From the NCBI GenBank assembly GCA_026932145.1, contig JAIXKT010000046.1, positions 28,850 through 92,849 of the forward strand: 64,000 bases of DNA. The letters run 5' to 3'. The notes beneath the pieces were generated by a model that was given only the letters and a program-made list of their open reading frames with translations, did no database searches and was not told the DNA's origin. Every line of letters begins with the position of its first letter. Position 1 is the first letter of the stretch. Shown here in pieces: positions 1 to 9,167 of this stretch. This stretch comes from Bacteroidia bacterium. Lineage in GTDB: Bacteria; Bacteroidota; Bacteroidia; J057; JAIXKT01. Position numbers and translations under genes: made by a program.

Positions 1-754
1 TTCCTGTACGCATAATGGAGTTTGTACTAACCCGCCTGAATAACCGGTTGGGAATATACCTATCCTCTTCGCCGGCGATTATCAATGTAGGTTGAGTAAT
101 TTTAAATAATAGATGATGAACCGGCTCATTCAGCATTGCAGCTACTGAATCTCCAAAAACCTGCATTAATTGATGCCTCTTTTTATGCTCCATCTGATGT
201 TCATAGTAACGTAATATCCAATTATAGTCATCCGTCCATTGATAAAAATTATCTTGAATAAACGTTTTTAAGGATGTTCCGGATAAATAACGCAAAAAAG
301 AGGGGATTATAAACGTTCGTAATGTAAGCGACTGCATCGTATTAAATATCTCAAAACCTGCGGGAGAGCATAATAATAGATGTGATACTTTATTTAGATG
401 CTTCAGTGCGTAGTGAATAGCTATTTGTGCCCCCATAGAATGGCCTACTAAGGCCACTTTTTTAATCCCAAGTGCTTGTATTAAGCTATCAAGTGTTTTA
501 GCATAAGCTTCAAGGGAATAACTATCTGCTGTAAATGGTGCAGACTGTCCGTGTCCCGGTAAATCTACGGCAATCACCCGAAATCCGGAATCTGAAATTT
601 CATGGATGGAACTCCTCCATAGCAATTTATTACCGGCAAGGCCGTGTATCAAAATAACAGAAATCTCTCCGGTGCCAAAATCCAAATAACTCAGCTCTGT
701 ATTTCCAAGATGAATTTTTTGCGATTCTCGTAGTAATGCGATAGAACTTACCAT
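1..754 (-). CDS. Alpha/beta hydrolase, partial (C-terminus beyond window)
   Basis: Read directly from the minus strand: an open frame of 251 codons runs from an ATG at 754 off the left edge. It has the alpha/beta-hydrolase signature. An oxyanion-type HGLAG motif lies near residue 38, DLPGHGQS near residues 64-71, and the nucleophile elbow GHSMG has Ser106. The acid-loop segment AGEEDRYIP, close to residue 235, carries the likely catalytic Asp. The catalytic His would lie outside the window. There is no signal peptide, so it is probably a cytoplasmic esterase/hydrolase. The substrate cannot be told from sequence. It is separated from rplT by the rplT terminator, so it is a separate transcription unit. 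Confidence 0.85.
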   Translation of the reverse strand, partial: MVSSIALLRESQKIHLGNTELSYLDFGTGEISVILIHGLAGNKLLWRSSIHEISDSGFRVIAVDLPGHGQSAPFTADSYSLEAYAKTLDSLIQALGIKKVALVGHSMGAQIAIHYALKHLNKVSHLLLCSPAGFEIFNTMQSLTLRTFIIPSFLRYLSGTSLKTFIQDNFYQWTDDYNWILRYYEHQMEHKKRHQLMQVFGDSVAAMLNEPVHHLLFKITQPTLIIAGEEDRYIPNRLFRRVSTNSIMRTG

Positions 755-816
755 ACACAAAAGGTAAAAAAGTAAATTTATTTTAGGGAAATCAAATAAG
801 ATTTTTATTCAAAAAA

Positions 817-850
817 CTACACCAACTTTATGGGGATAAAGTTGGTGTAG
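817..850 (-). terminator. Terminator of the thrS-infC-rpmI-rplT operon
   Basis: A perfect 14-bp stem (817-830 with 837-850) has a 6-nt loop. On the minus strand it is followed by a run of six T (811-816). It sits 20 bp past the rplT stop codon, as expected for a rho-independent terminator. Confidence 0.88.
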
Positions 851-869
851 AGAAAGTTATGGTTGCAAA

Positions 870-1211
870 TTATCTTACTTGGCTAACGACTTTTTCAAAA
901 GCCTGCGGGTGGTTCATGGCTAAATCTGCCAGTACCTTTCTGTTTAAGGTAACTCCTGCTTTATTGAGTAGGTTAATAAGTTGGGAGTAGCTTAGTCCGT
1001 GCTGGCGTGCGGCGGCGTTAATACGCATAATCCAGAGGGAACGAAACTCACGTTTACGGACACGTCTATCTCGGTAAGCGTATAACCAACCTTTTTCTAC
1101 TTGGTTTTTAGCAACTGTCCAGACATTTTTTTTACGGCCAAAATAGCCTTTGGCAAACTTTAATATTTTCTTGCGGCGTGCACGGGACGCTACCGAATTT
1201 ACTGATCTCAT
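870..1211 (-). CDS. rplT: 50S ribosomal protein L20
   Basis: A 113-residue basic protein with the L20 N-terminal pattern ([20 protein letters not shown]) and the conserved [13 protein letters not shown] stretch near residues 50-62. L20 binds 23S rRNA early in large-subunit assembly. Length is normal for the family. It is the last gene of the thrS-infC-rpmI-rplT operon, 33 bp after rpmI, and is followed by a strong hairpin terminator. In other bacteria L20 represses its own operon by binding the mRNA leader. No such leader was identified here. Confidence 0.97.
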   Translation of the reverse strand: MRSVNSVASRARRKKILKFAKGYFGRKKNVWTVAKNQVEKGWLYAYRDRRVRKREFRSLWIMRINAAARQHGLSYSQLINLLNKAGVTLNRKVLADLAMNHPQAFEKVVSQVR

Positions 1212-1244
1212 CTCTTTTTAATAAGTATTTTGTTAGGCAAAAGA

Positions 1245-1433
1245 TTAAAGTAAAGCTAATACGCGCTTGTGGTCACTTGGGTGAATTGTAGAAAACTTCC
1301 CTAAGGCGCGTTTTCTCTGGGTAGATTTTTTGGTTAAGATGTGCCGCATATAAGCATGCTTACGCTTGATTTTTCCTGACGCGGTTAGTTTAAAACGCTT
1401 AGAGGCGCCAGAATTGGTTTTTCCTTTTGGCAT
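1245..1433 (-). CDS. rpmI: 50S ribosomal protein L35
   Basis: A 62-residue, very basic protein beginning [17 protein letters not shown], the hallmark of L35 (MPKxKTxxxAxKRF). The conserved [15 protein letters not shown] block follows. It is a structural component of the large subunit. It lies between infC and rplT in the order conserved across most bacteria, 35 bp after infC. Confidence 0.97.
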   Translation of the reverse strand: MPKGKTNSGASKRFKLTASGKIKRKHAYMRHILTKKSTQRKRALGKFSTIHPSDHKRVLALL

Positions 1434-1468
1434 ATAATTTTATGTAAAACAGGGCGCAAAATTACAAA

Positions 1469-2014
1469 TTATTTCTTAGGTGAAAGAATAAGATGCATTC
1501 TTTTTCCTTCCATTTTTGGGGGAAATTCTACTTTGGCAATATCTTCCAAGGCACTGGCAAATTGATTCAGCATTTCTTCGCCGCGGTGTCTATACACAAT
1601 ACTTCGTCCCATAAAAACAACCATAGCTTTTACTTTGTTTCCTTCCGCAAAAAACTTACGGGCGTGAGACAATTTAAAGTTAAAATCATGCTCATCGGTA
1701 TTTGGGCTAAAACGAATTTCTTTCAGGATAACCTCATGCTGTTTTGATTTATTTTCTTTTTCTCGCTTTTTAAGATCATACTTAAACTTTGAGTAGTCAA
1801 TAATTCTACAAACGGGAGGGTTTGCATTTGCCGTAATTTCTACTAAGTCGCTATCGGCTTCTTCTGCCCAAGCTAATGCTTGTTTAATGGGGAAAATCCC
1901 ATTTTGGTCAGGGTTTGTACTTCCGACAATACGCACCATATCAGATAAGATTCCATCATTAATCCGGTGCTTAATCGTTTCTTCTACTTTTCTTTTGTTG
2001 TTATTAGGTTGCAT
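1469..2014 (-). CDS. infC: Translation initiation factor IF-3
   Basis: A 181-residue protein matching IF-3. The N-terminal domain contains the HRINDGI motif (residues 17-23) and ALAWAEEADSDLVEI. The C-terminal domain has KEIRFSPNTDEHDF and the closing KRMHLILSPKK. IF-3 binds the 30S subunit and monitors start-codon selection. The start is an ordinary ATG at 2014, 15 bp after the thrS stop, not the rare AUU known for infC in some proteobacteria, so that form of start-codon autoregulation is not expected here. Confidence 0.97.
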   Translation of the reverse strand: MQPNNNKRKVEETIKHRINDGILSDMVRIVGSTNPDQNGIFPIKQALAWAEEADSDLVEITANANPPVCRIIDYSKFKYDLKKREKENKSKQHEVILKEIRFSPNTDEHDFNFKLSHARKFFAEGNKVKAMVVFMGRSIVYRHRGEEMLNQFASALEDIAKVEFPPKMEGKRMHLILSPKK

Positions 2015-2029
2015 TCAACGCAGTGTGGT

Positions 2030-3994
2030 TCAGATTATTGTTTGTTGTATTTGTATGTTCATTGATTCGTGTACCCATGCAGTAAATTGTTGTAAAAATT
2101 CGGCTATAGAGAGTGTTCCAAGGTCTCCGGTGCCACGTTTTCTGACACTAATGGTGTTAGATTCTAATTCTTTTTCGCCTAAAATAATCATTATTGGGTA
2201 TTTAGATAATTCTGCATCTCGTATTTTCCGCCCGATTTTTTCGCTTCGGGGATCCACTGTTGCGCGAATATCTTGTAGGGATAGTTTTTTTTGTATTTCA
2301 TCGGCGTAGTCATTAAATTTATCGCTGATGGGCAGTATTGCTACTTGGTCTGGTGTGAGCCATAGGGGAAAATTTCCGGCACAGTGTTCTATCAAAACGG
2401 CGATAAATCGTTCCATAGAGCCGAATGGTGCTCGGTGAAGCATTACCGGACGGTGCTTTTTGTTGTCGGCTCCGGTATATTCGAGGTCAAAGCGTTCCGG
2501 TAGGTTGTAATCTACTTGAATGGTGCCTAATTGCCATTTTCTGCCAAGTGCATCTCGCACCATAAAGTCTAATTTTGGGCCATAAAAAGCAGCTTCTCCA
2601 ACTTCAATGGTTGTAATGAGTCCTTTTTCCTGAGCAGACTCTATGATTGCTTGTCCGGCTAAGTTCCAGTTTTCTTCGCTACCGATATATTTTTCGGTAT
2701 TATTTGGGTCTCTTAGGGAGATTTGGGCAACATAATCTTGAAAGTTTAAGGATTTAAAGACATATAGTACCAAATCTATGACTTTGCAAAATTCTTCCTT
2801 AACTTGGTCAGGCCGGCAAAAGATATGTGCATCATCTTGGGTAAAGCCCCTTACTCTGGTTAGGCCGTGCAATTCGCCACTTTGCTCATAGCGATAAACG
2901 GTTCCAAATTCAGCTAATCGAAGGGGTAAGTCTTTGTAGGAACGGGGTTGGGCTTTGTAGATTTCGCAGTGGTGCGGGCAATTCATGGGTTTTAGGAAAA
3001 ACTCCTCTCCCTCTTGTGGTGTTCGGATAGGCTGAAAAGAATCTTTTCCGTATTTTTCGTAGTGCCCGGAAACGATATACAGTTTTTTATTTCCGATGTG
3101 CGGTGTTATCACAGGTAGATAACCGGCTTTTTGTTGTGCTTGGCGCATGAATTGCTCCAATCTTTCACGCAATTGGGCTCCTTTGGGTAACCATAATGGT
3201 AAACCTAAGCCAACATTTTCAGAAAAGTAGAATAAGCCAAGTTCTTTTCCCAGTTTACGGTGGTCGCGTTTTTTGGCTTCTTCAAAGCGGGTTATGAACT
3301 CTGTTAGTTCTTTTTTTTGTGGAAAAGAAATCGCATAAACACGGGTCATCATGTTGTTTTTTTCGTTTCCACGCCAATAAGCGCCTGCAACATTCAGTAG
3401 CTTTACAGCTTTAATAATCTGAGAATTAGGAAGATGTGGCCCTCTACAAAGGTCAGTAAAATGTCCTGACTCATAAAAGGTGATTTGGCCGTCTTCAAGC
3501 CCGTCAATAAGTTCTAATTTGTAAGGGTCTTCTTTTTGGGTAAAGTATTCAATAGCCTCTCTTTTAGAAACACTTTTTCTGGTAAATACCTCATTACTTG
3601 AAGCTAATTCTAAAAATAACTGTTCTACTTTGGGAAAGTCTTCTTGAGAAAAGGAATGGTTTTTAAAGTCAATATCGTAGTAAAAGCCTTGCTCTATGGA
3701 GGGTCCAATCCCTAATTTAATTCCGGGGTATAATTTTTCGAGTGCTTCTGCCATGATGTGGGCTGAAGAGTGCCAAAAGGTTGATTTACCTCCGGTGTCG
3801 TTCCAAGTAAGTAATTTTAAAGAACCATTTTGGGTCAGGGGTAAAGAGGCATCAATAACGGTATTGTTATATTCAGCGGCTAATACATTTCTGGCTAATC
3901 CTTCGCTAATGCTTTTTGCTATTTCCAACGAAGTAATGCCTTTGGGGTATTGTTTTACGGTGTTGTCCGGTAAAGTTATGGAGATTTGAATCAT
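2030..3994 (-). CDS. thrS: Threonyl-tRNA synthetase
   Basis: A 654-residue class II aminoacyl-tRNA synthetase that charges tRNA-Thr. A TGS domain occupies residues 1-62. The editing domain (about 65-225) carries the HxxxH pair (His75, His79) and the Cys183/His187 site that removes mischarged serine. The catalytic domain (about 245-540) has the zinc-ligand motif [10 protein letters not shown] (Cys339) and the [15 protein letters not shown] motif. An anticodon-binding domain (about 545-640) completes it. Length is standard. It is the first gene of the thrS-infC-rpmI-rplT operon and is preceded by a -7-type promoter box. Confidence 0.98.
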   Translation of the reverse strand: MIQISITLPDNTVKQYPKGITSLEIAKSISEGLARNVLAAEYNNTVIDASLPLTQNGSLKLLTWNDTGGKSTFWHSSAHIMAEALEKLYPGIKLGIGPSIEQGFYYDIDFKNHSFSQEDFPKVEQLFLELASSNEVFTRKSVSKREAIEYFTQKEDPYKLELIDGLEDGQITFYESGHFTDLCRGPHLPNSQIIKAVKLLNVAGAYWRGNEKNNMMTRVYAISFPQKKELTEFITRFEEAKKRDHRKLGKELGLFYFSENVGLGLPLWLPKGAQLRERLEQFMRQAQQKAGYLPVITPHIGNKKLYIVSGHYEKYGKDSFQPIRTPQEGEEFFLKPMNCPHHCEIYKAQPRSYKDLPLRLAEFGTVYRYEQSGELHGLTRVRGFTQDDAHIFCRPDQVKEEFCKVIDLVLYVFKSLNFQDYVAQISLRDPNNTEKYIGSEENWNLAGQAIIESAQEKGLITTIEVGEAAFYGPKLDFMVRDALGRKWQLGTIQVDYNLPERFDLEYTGADNKKHRPVMLHRAPFGSMERFIAVLIEHCAGNFPLWLTPDQVAILPISDKFNDYADEIQKKLSLQDIRATVDPRSEKIGRKIRDAELSKYPIMIILGEKELESNTISVRKRGTGDLGTLSIAEFLQQFTAWVHESMNIQIQQTII

Positions 3995-4010
3995 TCAATC
4001 ATTCAAGCCA

Positions 4011-4018
4011 CAAATATA
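4011..4018 (-). promoter_or_regulatory. Bacteroidota -7 promoter box upstream of thrS
   Basis: The minus-strand sequence TATATTTG fits the Bacteroidota sigma-A -7 consensus TAnnTTTG. It lies 17 bp upstream of the thrS ATG, predicting a short leader. A clear -33 TTTG is not evident. Confidence 0.55.
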
Positions 4019-4163
4019 CAAAACTCAATGATAACTACGAATATATTTGTAGGTAGTAATATTTTTTCAAGATATTAGCTTAATTTTATTTTGGCTTATA
4101 CCTTTTACTTCGTAGGTGTTTTTCTTTACAAGAGAAAGGGCAGAACATCTAAAATATAAAAAG

Positions 4164-4197
4164 CTAAGAGCCTTTATGTGATTTTAAAGGCTCTTAG
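4164..4197 (-). terminator. Terminator of the barrel/SPOR gene
   Basis: A 13-bp perfect stem (4164-4176 with 4185-4197) with an 8-nt loop lies 27 bp beyond the stop of the minus-strand gene ending at 4224. It is followed on that strand by a T-rich run. Confidence 0.8.
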
Positions 4198-4223
4198 TTG
4201 CAGTTATATTTTAGTGTTGAATC

Positions 4224-5690
4224 TTAGTGGGCAAAAAGCCATGCGTCGTTATCTACTGTTTCTCTGATTTTCTTGAGTTCTTCAAGGCATTTTTCACGTG
4301 AACGATATTCGTGGAAAGTAACGCGGTATAGACCTGCTGCTTCAAAATAAAGTACTTTTGAAGATAATCCTAATTTATTGACTTTTTTGCTGAATCTAAC
4401 GGCATTGTATTTTTTGACAAAAGATCCGCCGATTATGTAAAACGTTGAGTCATTGGGGCCAACGGTTTCGTTTAAATCTATTTTGTAGATTGGGTAGTTG
4501 TCAAGGTCTGCGTTACCGGAATCTTCTTTACGGTTCTTTTTGTGTTTATCTTTTATTTTCTCTGTGGTATTTGAGGGATTGTTTTTGTACTTAGCGTTTT
4601 TGGGGTCGTTGATGATGTTACGGGTGGTAGAAACTTCATCAGGGTTTAAGCGGCTTTCATCTGAGTCTTTAACATACTTTCCATCTAAATTTGGGGTTTC
4701 ATTATTTTTTTCGTAAGGGCAGCCGTTATTTTCAATTGGGCCGGGTATTCCGGGGCATTTATCTACATCATCTTTGAGGCCGTCATAGTCTGTGTCCATA
4801 GTTACTCCTTTGGTATCTACCCGAACTCCCTCCGGTGTATTTGGCTCTTGGTCTAACTCGTCAATAACACCGTCTCTATCAGAATCCAACAAACGAGTTT
4901 CCATAGACAATAACTTTGACTCTGATGATTTTATTTTATCTTTGAGAACTTGCTCATAATCATACCATTCTAAATTTTCACTTCCTTTACCAAACTTATA
5001 AGATAGACCAACTAATACTGTTAAAAATCTATCCTGAAAGAAATTGCCATTTACATCTGGCTGAAATCCATCTAAAATATCATTTTTGGTTAGGTAATAA
5101 TCTCCTTGTAATGAAAGGTCGAAATGGCTACCTAAGAAAAATTTGATTCCGGCTCCAATGGGTAAAGCTAAAACAGTGGACTTGTTTGGCTGCGGATTTC
5201 TTACATTTGAAGTGCCTGTTTTTACGTCTGAAACATCATTAAACATTTGGCCTATACCCACCGAGATATACGGGCTAAAGCCCGGCAGAAATTGACGAAA
5301 TCCGCCAACATTGTAGAATGAATAGACAACTCTTCCTGAATAAGCTATAAAGCTATTCTTAAACTCTCGTTTATACTTATCGCTATTAGATGAGTTCATC
5401 CAACTTTTTATACCCTCTAATTCGAGGCTAACGGCGTGGGTTAGTGCAAAACGAAGTGATAAGCCAAATGCCGGACTAATGGAGGATTTCACATCTAAAA
5501 ATGGAATAGTAGCTCCTACCTTAGGTGTTAAAGTCCAACGCTGAAATGTTGAGGACTTAGTTTCTTTGGCGGGAGTATCAACTGTCTTTGTTTCACCCCC
5601 CGTTTGTGCAAAACCGGAAGCACCCAAAAATAAGCCGGTTACCAACCAAGCTAATCTAATTCTGAAAAATCTGTTATAGTTGCTATACAT
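4224..5690 (-). CDS. Outer-membrane beta-barrel protein with thrombospondin type 3 repeats and C-terminal SPOR domain
   Basis: A 488-residue exported protein. An ATG at 5774 would add 28 residues. I chose 5690 because it puts a proper signal peptide (MYSNYNRFFRIRLAWLVTGL, ending ASGFAQ) at the N-terminus. Residues 45-245 look like an OmpA-type 8-stranded barrel, with alternating strands and segments such as GATIPFLDV and LTVLVGLSYKFGKG. Then come Asp-rich calcium-binding thrombospondin type 3 repeats (DSDRDGVIDELDQEP, DTDYDGLKDDVDKCP). The last 75 residues (FYIIGGSFVKKYNAVRFSKK onward) resemble a SPOR domain, which in known proteins binds denuded peptidoglycan. The usual OmpA peptidoglycan domain is absent. 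The likely role is tethering outer membrane to cell wall. Confidence 0.8.
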   Translation of the reverse strand: MYSNYNRFFRIRLAWLVTGLFLGASGFAQTGGETKTVDTPAKETKSSTFQRWTLTPKVGATIPFLDVKSSISPAFGLSLRFALTHAVSLELEGIKSWMNSSNSDKYKREFKNSFIAYSGRVVYSFYNVGGFRQFLPGFSPYISVGIGQMFNDVSDVKTGTSNVRNPQPNKSTVLALPIGAGIKFFLGSHFDLSLQGDYYLTKNDILDGFQPDVNGNFFQDRFLTVLVGLSYKFGKGSENLEWYDYEQVLKDKIKSSESKLLSMETRLLDSDRDGVIDELDQEPNTPEGVRVDTKGVTMDTDYDGLKDDVDKCPGIPGPIENNGCPYEKNNETPNLDGKYVKDSDESRLNPDEVSTTRNIINDPKNAKYKNNPSNTTEKIKDKHKKNRKEDSGNADLDNYPIYKIDLNETVGPNDSTFYIIGGSFVKKYNAVRFSKKVNKLGLSSKVLYFEAAGLYRVTFHEYRSREKCLEELKKIRETVDNDAWLFAH

Positions 5691-5773
5691 AATTCTACTA
5701 AAAAAAATCCGTCTGCAAGTTACTGGTAGTTTTTGGTTCTGTTTCCACAACAATTCAACAAAATTCCCACACA

Positions 5774-6889
5774 TTAATGTTTCTTAAAAAACAAGAAATA
5801 TACTATAATAGCGAGGATTATGACAAAAATTACCGTAATCGTTATTTTTATCCAAGATAATGGTTTTTCTCCGGTTATTTTTCCGGTTTGGCCATTTACC
5901 ACAACTTGAAAGACCTTATCATTATAGCGATATGCTGAAACATATATGGGGAGTAAGATGTGTTTAAAGGTAATACTGTGTTTATGGGTTTGGACGTTAA
6001 GGTCTTTGTGGGTATCTCCGGGTACTTGAGTTGCGCATTGCTGATAAATATAATCGTTCATGATTTTCTCTGCTCTTTCAAACCCTTGTTTTACATCAAC
6101 AGAATATAGTTCTGATTCCCAACCTGTTATGAATTTTGGATCATAATCTACTACTTTTTTTAAATCAAACGGATAGATGTTTTGAACACGGGCTTGGGTG
6201 ATTCCTTTGGAGGCGATTACGGTTACATCATCAAAGAAGTGGTCAAAATAGCCGGAAGCCGGTACCCAACGTATTTTTTGTACCTGCTGCTGTACTTTAT
6301 TACCGTTTGCATCTGTTGTGGTTATCGTTTCATAATAATAATATCCGGCAAGGGCAGTCCAAGAAGACTCTGTTTGTGCGTCATAAGTCCAAAAAGGGAT
6401 ATAAACTCCGGATATTTTTTCGGCTTGCGCTAAGTGTTGTAAATCATTGGGGTGAAACCAGCCTGTGCCAATCCATTCTTTAAATGCGGTGGCAGCACGG
6501 TCTTTGGTAATTGAAAAAGGTAAGATTCCAAAAGGTCTGATAACACGGTGCTCTTGTGCCTCCTCATTAACTTGGTGAGAACCACAGAATTTACAGTAAA
6601 AGGCTACCGTAGTTACATCTACTGCTGTTACGGAACCGCAACCTTTACAGGTAAAGTTCTTTTGGGCAATTCCAAAGTCCATTTCTGACGAGGAGAAATT
6701 AAGGGCTTCAGAAAAAGAACGCTCAACTACTTTATGTTGAGTTGTTTCAACAATCTTTTCGTTCCCACAATGCCCGCAAACTAACTTGCCTTCTTTAGCG
6801 GAATATACCATCTGCGCCCCACAAGCTTCACACAGTATCTTTAATGTATTCTGTAGCTGATCCAATTTTCCTACATTTATCGCAGCCAA
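5774..6889 (-). CDS. Zinc-ribbon membrane protein of unknown function
   Basis: I do not recognise a characterised family. The protein (up to 371 residues) opens with two zinc-ribbon-like motifs, CEACG...CGHCG (about residues 20-41) and CKGCGS...CKFCGS (about 82-103). A soluble region follows, with WTALAGYYYYE and an RxxR-poor beta-rich core. It ends in one transmembrane helix (about 347-367) with a short KKH tail, so it is probably tail-anchored in the inner membrane. No ATG precedes the first zinc motif. The frame opens with TTG at 6889, but that codon lies inside a TAnnTTTG promoter box, so a TTG at 6865 (after AGGAAAA) may be the true start. The barrel/SPOR gene lies 83 bp downstream and may be co-transcribed. 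Confidence 0.75.
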   Translation of the reverse strand: MAAINVGKLDQLQNTLKILCEACGAQMVYSAKEGKLVCGHCGNEKIVETTQHKVVERSFSEALNFSSSEMDFGIAQKNFTCKGCGSVTAVDVTTVAFYCKFCGSHQVNEEAQEHRVIRPFGILPFSITKDRAATAFKEWIGTGWFHPNDLQHLAQAEKISGVYIPFWTYDAQTESSWTALAGYYYYETITTTDANGNKVQQQVQKIRWVPASGYFDHFFDDVTVIASKGITQARVQNIYPFDLKKVVDYDPKFITGWESELYSVDVKQGFERAEKIMNDYIYQQCATQVPGDTHKDLNVQTHKHSITFKHILLPIYVSAYRYNDKVFQVVVNGQTGKITGEKPLSWIKITITVIFVIILAIIVYFLFFKKH

Positions 6890-6894
6890 AATTA
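6887..6894 (-). promoter_or_regulatory. -7 promoter box of the zinc-ribbon gene
   Basis: Minus-strand TAATTTTG matches TAnnTTTG. It overlaps the first possible TTG start codon, arguing that translation begins further in, near 6865. Confidence 0.5.
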
Positions 6895-7235
6895 CACTTT
6901 TTTACTTAATTCAATAGATATATTATGCAGGACAATGGCGTTTCTGGTGGCTATTGTTAAAATATTTAGCGCTAATCATAAATATATAGTAGTTTTCTTT
7001 GGGTAAATATTTTCAGCATTTATTCAGAATTTAAGCTATATTTTTAAATCATAACTATCTTATTATTAAAATATTAATTTTTATTGTCTTTATTTTAAAA
7101 GTCTATTTAAGTAGTATTTTGCTATTGATTAAATTACAAACGATCTAATTTTATTGTATATGGTATAATTTTCAGCTAAAAGATACGGGTATTAATTAGA
7201 ATTTACACTATTTTAGCGGCCAAAAATAATAACGC
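6895..7235. other. AT-rich intergenic region between divergent genes
   Basis: About 340 bp of very AT-rich DNA separates the divergent zinc-ribbon and lipoprotein genes. It must hold both promoters. On the plus strand I see no exact TAnnTTTG box near 7236, and no RNA gene, repeat or ORF. Confidence 0.6.
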
Positions 7236-8102
7236 ATGAATTTTCGCTCGCGAGCCTTTTTGTTTTCAGTAGGGTTGATGTTAATTGTTTTAAGTTCTTG
7301 CAAAAAAGAGCAGGAATTTTTACCGCCACCACCCGATACGCCTCCAAGTATTGAGCGGATTGCGCCAAGCCAACGTTCTCAGGCAGATACCGCCGGAAGC
7401 ATCATAAAATTGAGCTACCAACTCTCTGATAATGAACAGATGAAAAAATGGTATATAACCGAATACATTGATGGTCAGATGCCAAATACTATCTTGGAAG
7501 AACCCTTAGCCGGAACCAACACTGTTCGTTCTTTTGATTATACTATTCCGGCCACCGTCCCAGATTTAACCATCATCCGATTGGTAGCATATTTAGAAGA
7601 CACTAAGAACCAGATAGATAGCGTTGAGTTTTATGCTATTAAAGATATGACACGAGATACGACTCAGCCTTTTCGGTTACTTTCCTATACTGACCAGCGT
7701 ATCTATAATAAGCTAAGTACCACTAACCGCAGTGCATATAATCTGCTTACTCGTACCAACATCGTAACCCAAAATCAAGCCAAAGACATCCAAGAAATAA
7801 CTGATATTTCAGGAGAGTTTTTAGCAGCATTACGTTCACCTAATAACGGGCAGGATTCCGTATTTGTGGTTAGAACGGGAGCTACACTAAACTTTGATGA
7901 CATAACCCACACCATTATGGCAGAAACTTATGCTGCCGGGCCGCACACCCAAGTAACACCTACACTACAGCCGGGAGATGTTATCGTGATGAAAATGTTC
8001 TATCAAGGAAAATATGCAGCTATTCGTATTAAAGAAATCGTAAATACCGGAACTGCTGATAATGAGGATTATATCGTTTTTGATTACAAACGAACAGAAT
8101 AG
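7236..8102 (+). CDS. Predicted lipoprotein, unknown function
   Basis: A 288-residue protein with a lipoprotein signal peptide ending in the lipobox LSSC (Cys22), followed by charged residues and a Pro-rich linker (PPPPDTPPS). The body looks beta-rich. Residues 40-130 read like an immunoglobulin-type domain (IIKLSYQLSDNEQMKKWYI). The family is not recognised. It precedes gmd by 50 bp and may share its transcript, but nothing links it to sugar metabolism. Likely located on the periplasmic or outer face of the envelope. Confidence 0.8.
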   Translation: MNFRSRAFLFSVGLMLIVLSSCKKEQEFLPPPPDTPPSIERIAPSQRSQADTAGSIIKLSYQLSDNEQMKKWYITEYIDGQMPNTILEEPLAGTNTVRSFDYTIPATVPDLTIIRLVAYLEDTKNQIDSVEFYAIKDMTRDTTQPFRLLSYTDQRIYNKLSTTNRSAYNLLTRTNIVTQNQAKDIQEITDISGEFLAALRSPNNGQDSVFVVRTGATLNFDDITHTIMAETYAAGPHTQVTPTLQPGDVIVMKMFYQGKYAAIRIKEIVNTGTADNEDYIVFDYKRTE

Positions 8103-8152
8103 CCTGTTTTTTTCAACCTTAGGGTGAAAAAAATTTTCGCTTATAACCATTT

Positions 8153-9163
8153 ATGAAAAAAGCACTTATCACCGGTATTACTGGTCAAGACGGCTCTTTT
8201 TTAACAGAATTATTATTAGAAAAAGGTTATGAGGTTCATGGTATTATTCGCCGAGCCAGTAACTTTAATACAGACAGGATAGATCATCTTTTTGGGAATC
8301 CACAACTTCAGTTGCACCATGGGGACATTACAGATAGCTCCAACCTAAATAAACTCATGGTGCGGATTAAGCCTGATGAAATCTATAACTTGGCAGCCCA
8401 AAGTCATGTGCAGGTTAGTTTTGAAGTTCCTGAATACACAGCTCAAGTGGACGCATTAGGTACACTCCGAATTGTGGATGCCCTGTTAAATCATGCTCCT
8501 CAAGCCAAATTTTATCAAGCCTCCACATCAGAGTTATATGGAAAAGTACAAGCTGTTCCCCAAAATGAAGATACCCCATTTTATCCCAGAAGTCCCTACG
8601 GCGTAGCTAAAATCTATGGCTTCTGGATAGTAAAAAACTATCGAGAAGCATATAACCTATTTGCCTGCAACGGAATATTATTTAACCATGAATCTGAAAG
8701 ACGTGGCAAAACGTTTGTTACCCGAAAAATCACTACTAATTTAGCAGAAATCGTTCATGGGAAAAGAGATACCGTAAAGTTAGGAAACCTAAATGCACAA
8801 CGAGATTGGGGGTATGCCAAAGAATATGTAGCAGCTATGTGGTTAATGCTCCAGCAAGATACCCCGCAAGACCTCGTTATCGCTACCGGAAAAACCTATA
8901 CAATTCGTACTTTTTGCGAAAAAGCTGCTGCTTTTTGTGGATTTGATATTGTCTGGGAAGGAGAAGGAATCCATGAAAAAGGAATAGACAAAAAAACAAA
9001 CCGCATCATTTTTGAAGTAAGTCCCAAATATTTTCGCCCTACCGAAGTTGATTTATTAGTAGGCGATGCCAGCCGTGCTAAAAAAGCTCTGGGCTGGGAA
9101 GCAACCACAAATATAGACCAACTGGTAGAAATTATGATGCGATATGATTTAGAAAACAGTTAA
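8153..9163 (+). CDS. gmd: GDP-mannose 4,6-dehydratase
   Basis: A 336-residue extended short-chain dehydrogenase. The Rossmann motif GITGQDGS is at residues 8-15, with the family-typical [14 protein letters not shown] (residues 27-40). The catalytic STSE segment lies around 124-127, and the YxxxK pair is Tyr149/Lys153 in [18 protein letters not shown] is diagnostic of Gmd. It converts GDP-D-mannose to GDP-4-keto-6-deoxymannose, the first step to GDP-L-fucose and related sugars. The second enzyme, fcl, is about 53 kb away at 61675. Confidence 0.97.
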   Translation: MKKALITGITGQDGSFLTELLLEKGYEVHGIIRRASNFNTDRIDHLFGNPQLQLHHGDITDSSNLNKLMVRIKPDEIYNLAAQSHVQVSFEVPEYTAQVDALGTLRIVDALLNHAPQAKFYQASTSELYGKVQAVPQNEDTPFYPRSPYGVAKIYGFWIVKNYREAYNLFACNGILFNHESERRGKTFVTRKITTNLAEIVHGKRDTVKLGNLNAQRDWGYAKEYVAAMWLMLQQDTPQDLVIATGKTYTIRTFCEKAAAFCGFDIVWEGEGIHEKGIDKKTNRIIFEVSPKYFRPTEVDLLVGDASRAKKALGWEATTNIDQLVEIMMRYDLENS

Positions 9164-9167
9164 AGTA

